A DNA stretch of 64,000 bases from Symbiodinium natans. Lineage: Eukaryota; Sar; Dinophyceae; Suessiales; Symbiodiniaceae. The position numbers and the translations under genes were made by a program. A model generated the notes under the pieces. It made no database searches. It saw only the letters and a list, made by a program, of their open reading frames with translations, and was not told the DNA's origin. Below are positions 38,656-48,168 of the stretch, one piece after another. How positions within the stretch are numbered: position 1 is the first letter of the stretch; the number at the start of each line of letters is the position of its first letter. Location: NCBI GenBank assembly GCA_905221605.1, contig CAJNDS010002229.1, positions 337,699-401,698 of the forward strand. Direction: 5' to 3'.

Positions 38656-38978
38656 CTAAAGTTCTCAGACTTGAGGACGAAAGACGTCAGTCCCAAACTC
38701 CATGTCTGGGGCTAGCAGGGGTTTCAAAGCTTTAGGTGGAATCAGAAGTATAGGGTTGAGCTGCGGTTTAGGGTTTAGGGTTTAGGGCTTGGGGCTTAGG
38801 GTTTAGGGGATGAGGACGAAGGAAGCTGCAGTCCGAGAGAAGTCAGGCATGGCGTAGTCAACAGAACTAGTCAGAAAGTGCAGGGGAGGTGTGGTTGGTG
38901 TACCCCTAAACCTAAACCCTAAACCCTAAACCCGAAACCCTAAGCCCTAAACACCCCAAACCCTAAGCCCTGAGAGGC

Positions 38979-39038
38979 TAAGTCTGGGACGATGTTGCGC
39001 TTGAGCTGCTTCTTGGTGCCACGAGCTTCGGCCATGGC
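38979..39038 (-). CDS. 60-bp basic exon
   Basis: TTGGAG acceptor; AMAEARGTKKQLKRNIVP and DL. High G/C at third positions and closed plus frames. The donor is not clear. Confidence 0.58.
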
Positions 39039-39202
39039 CTCCAACCCCCCAGTTGGAAGGCCTGCACCCTAAACTCTAAACCCTAAACCCTAAACCCCAA
39101 GCCCTGAACCCTAAACCCCAAGCCCTGAACCCTAAACCCTAAACCCTATACCCTAAACCCTAAACCCTAAACCCCAAGCCCTGAACCCTAAACCCTACAT
39201 GC

Positions 39203-39238
39203 CTTTTCTGCACCCAGCAAACCCTCGATCCGGAGATC
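39203..39238 (-). CDS. 36-bp mini-exon with GC donor
   Basis: AAGCCAG acceptor, 12 whole codons DLRIEGLLGAEK, donor AAG|GCATGT. Confidence 0.55.
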
Positions 39239-39362
39239 CTGGCTTAAAGCCCCCCACAACCTACATCTGGTGTTTGTTTTTAGGGGATAGGATTAGGGGG
39301 ACCCCTGGGGGGACATAGACCCTCTGAATAAGGTCCCTTGTTAAGAGAACCCCTTAACCCAC

Positions 39363-39416
39363 CTAGGAGTTTTGTCCCCGAAGAAATCCCACACAAAGTG
39401 GAGGTACAGGTCGCGA
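39363..39416 (-). CDS. 54-bp aromatic exon
   Basis: TTGTAAG acceptor, SRDLYLHFVWDFFGDKTP, donor CCTAG|GTGGG. The aromatic-rich frame is unlikely by chance. Confidence 0.6.
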   Translation of the reverse strand, partial: SRPVPPLCVGFLRGQNS

Positions 39417-39561
39417 CTTACAACCAAGCCCTAAACCCTAAACCCCAAACCCCAAGCCCTAAACTCTAAACCCCTAAACCCCTAAACCCCTGAACCCCTG
39501 AACCCCTGAACCCCAAACCCTAAACCCTAAACCCCAAACCCCAAACCCTGAACCCTAAACC

Positions 39562-39630
39562 TTAACTCCCATGAGGCTTCGTGGGCTTCCCGCACGCCTC
39601 TGCGAAGGTGTCTCGCAGGTGGGTCCACGC
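39562..39630 (-). CDS. probable terminal exon
   Basis: GGGCCAG acceptor; AWTHLRDTFAEACGKPTK, PHGS, TAA. Nearly every third position is G or C. It precedes exons 39,363 and 39,203 in transcription, so either the stop is past an unused donor or this ends a separate gene. Confidence 0.6.
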   Translation of the reverse strand, partial: AWTHLRDTFAEACGKPTKPHGS

Positions 39631-40130
39631 CTGGCCCCCCACTGGGGACGATTCGTGTTTGATAGGGGTTTATAGGGTTTAGGGTTTATAGGGTTTAGGG
39701 TTCAGGGTTTAGGGTTTGGGTTTTTTGGGTTTAGGGGGTTTCGGGGTTTTGGGTTTTCGGCTTGGGGTTTCGTGTTAGGAGGTTTCGGGGGTTTAGGGGA
39801 TTTCGGGTGCAGGGGCTAAGGGTCTAAGGGATTTCGGGTTTAGGGTTTAGGGTAAGCCTGACGGCAGGAACCCGTCTTCTCGGAAACCGCAATTTCAACT
39901 CAATAAAGTAGAGTTCTCGAGATTTAGGATGCACAGTAAACTCAACAGAGTTGGAACATCCTTATCCCCATACCCCAAAAGGCATACTAAAGGGAATCCC
40001 AGCTCTAGCTATCCTTTACCCATGTTCCAACTATCTGGAGTTACCCTAAAACCCTCAACCCTCAACCCTAAACCCTAAACCCTAAACCCCAAACCCTAAA
40101 CCCTAAACCCTAAACCCTAAACCCCGAACC

Positions 40131-40232
40131 CCCAAGCTCCACTGTGAGGTGGCGAGTAAGGTTCAAGAAGTTCACCCTTAACATGGACTTGTTGAAGGAT
40201 GAATTTGGAGGGTTCAGTCGGGGGCCGTGGTT
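40131..40232 (-). CDS. 102-bp exon
   Basis: CCTGCAG acceptor; 34 codons, NHGPRLNPPNSSFNKSML, RVNFLNLTRHLTVELG; donor near GGG|GTTCGG. Flanked by CCCTAAA left and TTTAGGG right. Family unknown. Confidence 0.6.
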
Positions 40233-40608
40233 CTGCAGGTTTTCGGGATTCAGGGTTTGGGGTTTAGCGTTGCGTTTAGGGTTTAGGGTGTAGGGTTTAG
40301 CTTCCAGGGTTTCGCGTCCTTTAGGCCTACCCAATACCTTTATACCCTTATATTGCAGGAACGCGACAAAAGAGCACAACCCTATGTTGGACAAGCTCCC
40401 GCCAAAAAAACCCAAATCCCTAAACCTCAAACCCTAAACCCCAAACCCTAAACCTCAAACCCCAAACCCCAAACCTCAAACCCTAAACTCCAAACCCCTA
40501 AACCCTACACCCTAAACCCTAAACCCAAACCTTAAACCCTCAAAACCCTAAACCCCAAACCCCAAACCCTAAACCCTAAACCCTAAACCCTAAAACCCTA
40601 AACCCTAC

Positions 40609-40688
40609 GTGGCCTCGCCATCGGGGCCCAAGGCCGCCTTGGCGGCGCCCAGGGCCTTGAAGGCGGCCAGGCCCCTTCGCAGCTCCTC
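40609..40688 (-). CDS. 80-bp Ala/Lys-rich exon
   Basis: GAAGCAG acceptor, EELRRGLAAFKALGAAKAAL then GPDGEA, donor CCAC|GTAGGG. Composition matches the exons at 4,101, 5,846 and 8,737, though 32 kb away. Confidence 0.62.
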
Positions 40689-41234
40689 CTGCTTCGGGGG
40701 GGGGGGGGGGGGTTTAGGGTTTAGGGTTTAGGGTTTAGGGTTTGGGGTTTGGGGTTTGGGATTTGGGGTTTGGGGTTGGGGTTTAGGGTTTAGGGTTTAG
40801 GGATTGGGGTTTGGGGTTTGGGGTTTGGGGTTTGGGGTTTGGGGTTTGGGGCTTGGGGTTTGGGGTTTGGGGTTTGGGGTTTAGGGTGTGGGGTTTAGGG
40901 CTTGAAGGTTTAGGGTCAGTCTTTTTGATTGCTTCACGAAGATGATTCGGGGGTGTCTCATGTTGGTTCGGGTTCATGGGTCGAGGACAAGGCCTTTAAG
41001 ACTTTTAAGACTTTCAATGACTCAATGCGCCCCAAATACCCTGTCTACCCCAGGTACCCAGAACGCTTTAAATGGGCTACTTTGGGGGGAAGTCTCTGAT
41101 ATCGACACGCCACTGTGCCAAAACGGTTCGGGACTTAATTGTAGCTGACAATCCCCTCCTCGGAAGGATCAAACCTCGTCCGCTTCAATTGCGCTCTGAA
41201 AAGCTTTCTCCCCCCCCCCCCCCCCCCCCCCCCC

Positions 41235-41277
41235 GGCAAGTGGCAAGCGCATGGAAGAACCCGAAGACACTCACAAC
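41235..41277 (-). CDS. mini-exon next to a C/G run
   Basis: GATCCAG acceptor, VVSVFGFFHALATC, running into a G run. A second minus micro-exon candidate (SAIEADE, with CTTTTCAG and GAG|GTTTGA) lies just downstream near 41,175-41,195. Confidence 0.42.
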
Positions 41278-41639
41278 CTGGATCCTCCTAACAACAGAAA
41301 AAAATTAGGGGTTAGGGTTTAGGGTTAAGGGTTTAGGGTTAAGGGTTTAGGGTTTAGGTCAAACAAAAGCCTAGAGAAGGCCCTGTATCCTAAGCCCTAT
41401 CGAGCCCGAACAGTACAGCCCCATAAAGCATACAAGCCCTGTACTACTAGACTCGCAACCGCCACCGTTACCAAACCAAAACCCTTAAACCCTGGGAAAC
41501 CCGGTGAAAAACAGAAAATGTACTAACACTATTTTATTTCGGACATCCCACCTTGCTTATCGTTAAAAGGAAAGAGCGCAAATAAGATGTTCAAACAAAG
41601 ACACATTGATTCAAAATACGCTTTCTTAGTTTTTGCTTG

Positions 41640-41790
41640 CAATTGGGGCTGGGCACTCCAGGGAGTCTCTGGGGCTGGGCACTCCAGGAGTCTCTGGAAT
41701 TGGGCACTCCAGTAAGTCTGAGGTTGGGCGCTCCAGCGAGTCTCTGCACTCCAGGGAGTCTCTGCGGGTTGGGAATATGAACCCACAGCA
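41640..41790. repeat. GGGCACTCCAGGGAGTCTCT minisatellite
   Basis: About five degenerate units of 24-30 bp built on CTGGGCACTCCAG and GAGTCTCTG. It forms the tail of the minus-strand frame that starts at 41,881. Confidence 0.85.
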
Positions 41791-41881
41791 GGCCAAGGGC
41801 CCGTTGAACCCCATCAAGGAAGCTGGATATAACGCTGGATATCCGCCGACCCCAGCCGGGGGCGGCGTCAGTGAAGACCCA
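41771..41881 (-). CDS. exon running into a minisatellite
   Basis: AAAAGCAG acceptor; WVFTDAAPGWGRRISSVI, SSFLDGVQRALGLLWVHI. The same frame continues through the minisatellite as a degenerate Pro/Arg repeat. G/C third positions are high in the non-repeat part. Confidence 0.6.
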
Positions 41882-41904
41882 CTGCTTTTTAGACCTTCCA
41901 TCCT

Positions 41905-42300
41905 TGCCCCCACCCCACCCCCACCCACTCCACCCGCCCCCCCCAGCCCCCCCACCCCCCCACCCCCCCTCAACCCCCCTCCCTCCACCAATGACCCCTA
42001 CCCCCACGGTCAGCCTTCTGCCATAGTGCCCAGCCCCATGGCTTCATGGCCCCAGTTTCCGCCAAGCGCTTGCCCCTCCCACCCCCACCCCAACTCCCAC
42101 CCACCCCCCCACCCCCACCCACCCCCTCCTAGTGCATGCCTTGCATTGTTTTACCCATGCCTCCTGCCTCGCTGCACCATGCGCTCCCATGGCCTCGCCT
42201 CTAGTGCATGCTTGCATTGTTTTATGGCTCATGGCCCTATGGGTTTTGGTCGCTGCACCATGCGCTCCCATGGCCTCCCGGCCGCATGGTCGGGAGCCAG
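41905..42300. repeat. C-rich satellite with CACCATGCGCTCCCATGGCC motifs
   Basis: Poly-Pro-coding CCCCACC tracts, then ATGCGCTCCCATGGCCTC, CTCTAGTGCATGC and GCATTGTTTTATGGCTCATGG units. The same units recur at 46,010-46,400. The long plus frame across it is low-complexity and not called as a gene. Confidence 0.8.
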
Positions 42301-42305
42301 AGAGT

Positions 42306-42412
42306 CATGGACCAGAGGACCAGAGGACCAGAGGACCAGAGGACCAGAGGACCAGAGGACCAGAGGACCAGAGGACCAGAGGACCAGAGGACCAGAGGAC
42401 CAGAGGACCGGG
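42306..42412. repeat. (ACCAGAGG)n octamer array
   Basis: About 13 perfect 8-bp units. Because 8 is not a multiple of 3, all three frames cycle through the same RTRGPEDQ peptide. Confidence 0.97.
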
Positions 42413-42599
42413 ACCACAGGACAGGAGCCAAAAAAAGGAGGGTGGAGCCATCTCCAAGAAAACTGTCCTTTTCTTGCATTGAGGCCCACACGCTCGTGCG
42501 CGAGGCACTGTCGACCTGGGTGCACTCCGCGCCGGGATACCGAAACACACATCACGGATCAAGCACATGTCTGCAAGCCTCCAGCCGCCTTGAAACCTC

Positions 42600-43150
42600 G
42601 TGAACTCACAACCCCTCTACGCCGGAAGCCCTGAAGCCCGAAGCCCCAAAGTAGCCACTCGATTCCAGAAGGGTGTAAAGACGAGGCACGGAGGCCGTGG
42701 TAGCCTTGCGCAAATTGGGCCAAATCAAAGATTAAGCCCCTTTCTTACTCCTTTCATGCGTGTTTATGCCGCCGCTCAAAAGCAGGATAGCTATTGGGAT
42801 AGTGCCATGCGCTTGACGTCCGCTTTCCCTGGGCAGTTTCCACTGTCTCAAGAACGTTACGCGAATCGGCATTCTCAATTTGTGAGAGCTCGTGCTGAGA
42901 CAGAAAATGCGAGAAGGCATTGTCAAAGTCATCTCGCGCTGGAGATTTTGTGTGTTTCGTTTTTTGTTCTGCATTGTTTTTGCTTTTTGGTTTTCTCTTA
43001 AAAGGACAGTCGCTGGAACGATGTCGTGTGCACTGCGCCTGAACCAACAAATCAACCTCATAGGAGCTACGAACACGAACGCAGATACGTACTATGTACA
43101 CGGCAACGAAAAGAGACGCGGCGCACGACGCGAGATCCGAACTGAAGTGT
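42600..43150. other. array-free stretch, open on both strands
   Basis: The plus frame 42,600-43,001 and minus frames overlap. Neither shows a domain or clear composition bias. It may be a long intron of the gene containing exon 43,261-43,374. Confidence 0.35.
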
Positions 43151-43154
43151 GCTA

Positions 43155-43260
43155 ACATACATACATACATACATACATACATACATACATACATACATAC
43201 ATACATACATACATACATACATACATACATACATACATACATACATACATACATACATAC
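43155..43260. repeat. (ACAT)n tetranucleotide repeat
   Basis: About 26 perfect units. Read on minus it is (GTAT)n, and it begins immediately at the end of exon 43,261-43,374. Confidence 0.97.
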
Positions 43261-43374
43261 ACGCGTTCCCAAAATCCACTGGCAGCAGCATGCGACGACG
43301 TGAAGAGTTGCTCGGTATGAACTTAACGTGTCCCCGCCGGCCTCCGCCATTTCGAACATGGCGATGGCCTCTTC
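43261..43374 (-). CDS. 114-bp exon ending at a GTAT microsatellite
   Basis: CACTAG acceptor; 38 whole codons, EEAIAMFEMAEAGGDTL, SSYRATLHVVACCC, QWILGTR; donor GCGT|GTATGT, supplied by the first repeat unit. Phase 0 at both ends. Family unknown. Confidence 0.62.
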
Positions 43375-43790
43375 CTAGTGAAATGTTTGGGATGTGGCAG
43401 GGGACACAAAAACAATGAGTTGAAGGCTAAACTCAACAAGCCCTTCAACCGTATCAGGGCTGAATAGGCCACAAAAGCCCTACAAACCCCATATCCTACA
43501 AGCCCTAAATCCTATACGCCCTAAACTTTTAAAGCCTATAAACCCTATGAGCCCTGCAATCCCTGCCCTTTAAGTCTTTAAACCCTATAAAGCCGACACC
43601 CTAGAAGACCGAACCCCCTCCCCCCAAACCCTAATTTATGAATTCAACCTTCGGTTCCTCAAGTACACCCTAACCCTAAACTTCATGATTCATGCGTCTC
43701 AGAACTCTTGCGGTTTACACCAGACCTTGGGCCAAAATCCGCCCTGAACCTTGAGCTCTACACACGTAGAAAAAAAAGAACTCACCCAAG

Positions 43791-43949
43791 CTGCCTATGG
43801 ACCGCCTTGAGTGCACTGGGCGCATTCAGTGGCAGAACTATCCGGACACCACGTCCCAGCAGGAAGAAGAAGCTCTTAAAGTCGGTGCAAAGAGAGAGTT
43901 TTGCCTAGGCCGTTTGCGTGAGGTTGCACACAGTGGCTTTAGCGCTTAG
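43791..43949 (+). CDS. 52-codon exon, plus strand
   Basis: CACCCAAG acceptor; LPMDRLECTGRIQWQNY, PDTTSQQEEEALKVGAK, REFCLGRLREVAHSG, then TAG. A GAG|GTTGCA donor lies before the stop. Polar and balanced. The minus strand is open but hydrophobic. Confidence 0.55.
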   Translation: MPMDRLECTGRIQWQNYPDTTSQQEEEALKVGAKREFCLGRLREVAHSGFSA

Positions 43950-44059
43950 GGTTTGGGACCTACAGGGCTCGTGTTTCGGGTTTCAGGTATTGAAGGGTTC
44001 AAAGTATGGGGACTTGTGAATCCAGCCAGCAGAAAGAAGCAAAGGTCTGAACAAAGTCC

Positions 44060-44268
44060 GTCACTGGCTGCTTCTCTCTTTCCTTTTTTCTCTCTCCCTC
44101 TCTCTCCCTCTCGCTCTCTCTCTCTTCCTTGCTCTCTCTGTTCTTTTTGTCTTGCTGTCTTTCGGTCTTTCTCTCTTCCTCTACCCCTCTCTCCCTGTCC
44201 CTCTCCCTTTCTCTCTCCCTCTCTCTCTCTCTCTCTCTCCCTCTCTCTCCCTCTCCCTCCCTCTCTCT
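44060..44268. repeat. CT/CTCC polypyrimidine tract
   Basis: About 200 bp of (CT)n, CCCTCT and TTCT on plus, just downstream of the minus-strand stop at 44,270. Confidence 0.92.
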
Positions 44269-44269
44269 G

Positions 44270-44392
44270 TCAAGCATGGTAAAAGTCATCAACGTCCTTC
44301 TTCGAACGGACGATGACTTTGTCCTCCCCCTGGTCATGGTTCAGCTGGTGCTCATGGAGCTTGCGCTGCCGGGCCTGCTCATGAACCCAAAG
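44270..44392 (-). CDS. C-terminal exon, charged
   Basis: TGCGAG acceptor; LWVHEQARQRKLHEHQL, NHDQGEDKVIVRSKKD, VDDFYHA, TGA. Strong G/C bias at third positions. The complementary plus frame is Leu/Val-rich. One of the better terminal exons in the window. Confidence 0.66.
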   Translation of the reverse strand, partial: LWVHEQARQRKLHEHQLNHDQGEDKVIVRSKKDVDDFYHA

Positions 44393-44739
44393 CTCGCATA
44401 GAACTGTTGTGGGTGTTGGGGTTCAGGGTTTTGTTGAAGGCTTCGGGCAATTTAGGATTGGGGTTTGCAGTCCCTCGAGACACCCTTTTGTTTGGTGCAA
44501 TCGGTGCGAAGGGCACCCTCGTATGGACTGGCCTACTTGTATGGGAGTACTTAATATGATAATGAGGGGCACCTAGTATAGACCCCAAAATAGGTACCCC
44601 AGGTTTTAGGGCACTTCCTGTCTGACCACGGGCACCAAAAGTGCGTTTATTGATTTGTCGATGCTTACGTTTATCCTAAAATTCTGAGCATTGATATGCA
44701 TTGATTATTAGAGAGTAAGTGATATTTCATAATCTGTAT

Positions 44740-44850
44740 ACACACACACACACACACCCACGCCCGCCCGCCCGCACGCACACGCACGCACCCGCGCACC
44801 CACCCACCCACCCACCCACCCACCCACCCACCCACACACACACACACAAA
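44740..44850. repeat. (CA)n and (CCCA)n microsatellites
   Basis: (AC)n, then CCCG/CACG units, then about ten CCCA units, then (CA)n. Confidence 0.95.
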
Positions 44851-44928
44851 ATTGCATATCACAGAAATGTATATCCCAGTTCCATAGCTCTTTGCCATTT
44901 CCAGCGTGTCAGTAGGGGACATCGCAAG

Positions 44929-45090
44929 ATGCAGTTTCCGACTCACAAAAGAAAGAAGCACTTTGTGGCACGGGAGAGCATACCACAGCGAACACCGCGC
45001 CTTTCTGCCACGGTACAAACCTTGGAAGCAACTGGGGCTTCGGCCAGGGGCTTGCAGATAGCAACAAACATCTTTGTCGCGATCAGGTGA
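44929..45090 (+). CDS. 53-codon frame with splice donor
   Basis: From an ATG: MQFPTHKRKKHFVARESI, PQRTPRLSATVQTLEATG, LQIATNIFVAIR, then TGA; the better end is AG|GTGAAG just before the stop. An ATCGCAAG acceptor precedes the ATG. Basic N-terminal part. Function unknown. Confidence 0.48.
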   Translation: MQFPTHKRKKHFVARESIPQRTPRLSATVQTLEATGASARGLQIATNIFVAIR

Positions 45091-45108
45091 AGTCAAGTCT
45101 GCGTGCTT

Positions 45109-45348
45109 TCATGTTGTCATGACAAGCGAAGTAAAGCGGCGCTCCGCGGCGGCAAGCGGACAGAGGTCCGCCTGCTTGATGCTCTTGCTCCTTGGCGTCT
45201 TCACTATGGCCGCCTCAACTCTGCTCCAAGTCATATCCTGCACCCTCAATTCTAGGTGAACCCTACGTAGAGTTTCCCTATGCCCTTCAAAAAGGGAGAT
45301 CTGCCAAGAGATACTCTCGGGAAACATTAAACCGTCATAAATGCCCAT
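45109..45348. other. open on both strands, one likely coding
   Basis: Minus: SLFEGHRETLRRVHLEL, TWSRVEAAIVKTPRSK, to a TGA. Plus: a frame with a membrane-like LMLLLLGVFTMAASTLL. The minus frame is more typical of soluble protein. Confidence 0.4.
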
Positions 45349-45540
45349 GGCCGCAATGTCCTGGCAGATGCCATGGTGTCCGGACCCTCAAATTTTGGTG
45401 GTGGGTTCAGCTTGAACCAGTTAAGCAACGAACATGTCATTGAGTACGTTGAACAGCATAATATTACCACCATCATCTCCTTTGTTGAACTGCCAAGACC
45501 GGCTGAAGCAGAAGGAACTACCGGCCCCGACAAACTCTGA
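45331..45540 (+). CDS. 69-codon plus frame with very protein-like sequence
   Basis: Open from TAA to TGA: INAHGRNVLADAMVSGPSNF, SLNQLSNEHVIEYVEQHN, ITTIISFVELPRPAEA. The first ATG is at 45,373. It overlaps an antisense frame of lower quality. No family recognised; reverse-transcriptase-like or polymerase-like motifs were not seen. Confidence 0.52.
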   Translation, partial: TVINAHGRNVLADAMVSGPSNFGGGFSLNQLSNEHVIEYVEQHNITTIISFVELPRPAEAEGTTGPDKL

Positions 45541-45623
45541 AACGCTTGGGAAGCTGTTATTGGGCTGTTTGGAATGCTAGGAGATGCTAGGAGTTTTCGG
45601 CATCTCTGCAAAGAGCCCATCCG

Positions 45624-45960
45624 TTGATAGGCGTGGTGGATTCGGTTCAGCTGCACCCATGGTGGGGTCTCCATCGAGTCCATTATTGTTTTGCTGAGGT
45701 GCGCAGTCCTCTCCACAGTCAAGAACTCCTGCAGCTGCCAGGTCCTTGGTCAGAGGGAGCTATTTTGCAAACCCTTCGGGCTTCTTCTGACTTGATCAGC
45801 GAATCAGGAAAGTCCTGCAACTTCAGGCAATGCAACAGGCAAGGTTTTGGCACTGCACTGCAAGGATTGGAAAGTATCCAGGAACATTGCGGTGCCCTGA
45901 AAACATGTACACTAGAACTGACTAGAACCACATCCCACAAAAGAAGCCCTCAGGCTGCAA
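45624..45960 (+). CDS. plus frame with soluble-protein composition
   Basis: RSPLHSQELLQLPGPWSE, TLRASSDLISESGKSCN, FGTALQGLESIQEHCG, LKTCTLELTRTTSHK. It degrades into a G-rich tract after 45,960. Internal AG/GT pairs mean the true exon may be shorter. Confidence 0.42.
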
Positions 45961-45964
45961 CATC

Positions 45965-46770
45965 GTGGGGGGAGGGGGGGGAGGGGGGCGGAGGGGGGGG
46001 GAGCAGAGCGGCTTCATGGCCCCAGCTACTGAGTTTTAAGGGCTCCATGCCCGCTTGCTCCACTCCCCCCACCCTCTCCGCTCACTCCGACCGCTCCCCA
46101 GCCTTCTGCCATAGGGCCTAAGCTGAGTTTTACGAGCTCCAGTGCTTGTTTTATGGCTCATGCCCCATGCTCCCATGGCCTTCACCCCCAGACCTCTAGC
46201 GCAGCATTGTTTTATGCCCCCATGACCTCCTGGCTCGCTGCACCATGCGCTCCCCGCCTCTAGTCCACGCATTGTTTATGGCTGCATTGTTTGTGGCTCA
46301 TTGCCATCATGGTTCTATGGCTCCTGGCTCGCTGCACCGCGCTCCCATGGCGGCCCCATGGTCCCATGGCTTCAGGGTCCCACTGCATGGCGCAGCCCGC
46401 CCCTCACTGCCCTTGCTGCCCCCGGCCCCCCGACCCCCTGGCCCCCACCTTGTTAGGGCTCTGCCTGCCCAACCCCCCCCCCCCCAAGCCCCCTTGGCCC
46501 TTTCTAGTGCCCGACTCGCCCCCCACTCCGCCCCCCCCTCTCACTGCTTTGCTGCTTAAGGGCTCCAGTGCATGCCCAAGCCCGCCGGTCGCTGCCCTTG
46601 CCCCCACCACCCCCCCCACCCTTCCCGCCCCCCCCCTTGCCCCCCACCTTGTTAGGGCTCTAACACCCCCCCCCCGCCTTGAAAGGGGCCCTCGCTGCCC
46701 TTGCTGCCTACGCCCCCCCACCCCCCCACCCTTCCCTCTTGGTGTCTGCCCGATGTTAGCGTGCTTCAAT
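45965..46770. repeat. C-rich satellite, second occurrence
   Basis: It shares CTCCCCAGCCTTCTGCCATA, GCTGCACCATGCGCTCC and GCATTGTTTTATGGCTCAT units with 41,905-42,300, and adds CCCCCCACCTTGTTAGGGCT twice (about 46,445 and 46,637). No gene is called. Confidence 0.8.
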
Positions 46771-46802
46771 TCTTAGGATGGGGTCGGCGGCATTGGCGGT
46801 AG

Positions 46803-47081
46803 CCATTAAATCGGGCAGCGCGAGGTCCCCAAGGACCGAGCATTGGCGGACCTTTTAGCCCGGGTCGTCCCGCGAAGCAGAATTGGGCCGGACGCCAGTG
46901 CCCCCACATGCCGCCGGTGAACTTTTTGCGTCGCCACGGAGGCCCCCAGAGGGCGCGCATCATGAGCATCAGCGGGTCTAGCCCGGGACCCCCAGGCGCG
47001 CATCAGGAGCATCAGGCGGCTCCCGGGGCGGGACCCCGGGGGCGCATCAGGAGCATGACGCCCCCCAAAGGGCGGGCATAA
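46803..47081 (+). CDS. 92-codon frame with internal repeats
   Basis: Open from TAG to TAA: GPSIGGPFSPGRPAKQNW, CPHMPPVNFLRRHGGPQRA, RIMSISGSSPGPPGAH. GCGCATCAGGAGCAT recurs three times (46,954, 46,996, 47,042). Minus frames are open as well. The composition is unlike its neighbours, and it may be a satellite. Confidence 0.35.
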   Translation, partial: PLNRAARGPQGPSIGGPFSPGRPAKQNWAGRQCPHMPPVNFLRRHGGPQRARIMSISGSSPGPPGAHQEHQAAPGAGPRGRIRSMTPPKGRA

Positions 47082-47112
47082 GCGACGTGTCTAAGGGCGG
47101 GGCTAGGAAAAA

Positions 47113-47300
47113 GGGAGTTTAGGACCCTTATAAAGTGCTTAGAAACTTTAAGGGAGTCTAGGAGCCTCAAACGCTTAGAGATTTGAAGGGAGTTTAGGGG
47201 CCCTGAAAATGCTTAGAAACTTTAAGGGAGTTCAGGAGCCTCAAACGCTTAGAGATTCTAAGGGAGTTTAGGGCCCTCAAAATGCTTAGAAACTGCTCGC
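47113..47300. repeat. about 73-bp tandem repeat, 2.5 copies
   Basis: The unit contains TTTAAGGGAGTCTAGGAGCC, TCAAACGCTTAGAGATT and GGGCCCTGAAAATGCTTAGA. Half-units of about 36 bp are themselves related (AAGGGAGT...CTTAGA). Confidence 0.88.
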
Positions 47301-47395
47301 CCCACGCTTCTGCCTGCGCTGCGCAGCCCCTTAAAATAACTTCAAGCATCCCCAAAAGTCATTATCATACTCTATACCCCATACCCAAGCAACAA

Positions 47396-47431
47396 GAGAA
47401 TGGTTTCACAACAAATCCAAACGGTACTCAG
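47396..47431 (+). CDS. 36-bp mini-exon with GTAAGC donor
   Basis: ENGFTTNPNGTQ followed by CAG|GTAAGC. The acceptor is less clear (ACAAG). A second CCAG|GTAAGC with a polypyrimidine acceptor lies at 47,663-47,687, so two adjacent plus micro-exons are possible. Confidence 0.45.
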
Positions 47432-47767
47432 GTAAGCCCGAGGCCCTAAATCCGACAAAAATCCCCCTAAGCCCCAAAACCTCCCTAAACCCCAAAGACA
47501 GAAGGGTTTAGGATTTATGGTTTAGGGTTTCGGGTTTCCCTTAACAGCGACCCTGTACACCGCTCCCCAGAACCGTCCGTACCTGTGACTCCCAAACCCT
47601 ACGAAACTGCAGTTTCTCATCCCCGAACTTGGACAAAGTAGTGCATTATCCCCCCCCCCCCAGCCTTGTAGGTTAATGGAGTGCCAGGTAAGCCCTACAA
47701 ACCCTAAACCCTAAACCCTAAAGCCTAAACCCTAAACCCTATAAACTCTGAACCCTAAAATCTTTAA

Positions 47768-47869
47768 AGGAGCTCAAGACTTCCGGCGCCTCCTTCGCCA
47801 GGTCATAGGGCCGTGAACACAGATTCTCCGAGGCGCAGCGCGGCTTGAAGCTGATGTAGAGGCGGAGGC
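47768..47869 (-). CDS. exon with extreme GC3
   Basis: ACCCACAG acceptor; LRLYISFKPRCASENLC, SRPYDLAKEAPEVLSS. Third positions are nearly all G/C and the other frames are closed. It is flanked by CCCTAAA and TTTAGGG in the usual order. Confidence 0.65.
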
Positions 47870-48081
47870 CTGTGGGTTTTCAGGGTTTAGGGCGGTTTAG
47901 GGTTTAGGGTTTAGGGTTTAGGGTTTTGGGTTTAGGGTCTTGGGTTTGAGGTCCGGGGCTTAGGGCTTAGGGTAGCGGGCTGAGGTTTTGCGTTTGAGGG
48001 CTTGGGGTGTTCGCGGCAGGGGGGGGGGGGGGGGAAGGGGGCTCCACAATTTGACGACGGTTTTTGGTTCGGGGCCTTCAG

Positions 48082-48168
48082 GTGATGTGAAGTATATGCC
48101 GGATCCCTCTCATAACCGGAGAACCATTCAGAGATCTATTTTTGGGAGGGTCTGGGAGACCCTAAGCC
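48082..48168 (+). CDS. exon, plus strand
   Basis: GGCCTTCAG acceptor; DVKYMPDPSHNRRTIQRS then IFGRVWETLS, running to a CCCTAAA array. Minus frames have stops. Confidence 0.55.

Noticed and set aside
41633-42634. 333-codon plus ORF as a gene
   Set aside because: It is made of Pro-rich C tracts, satellite units and the (ACCAGAGG)n octamer; the convincing exon in this stretch is on minus (41,771-41,881).
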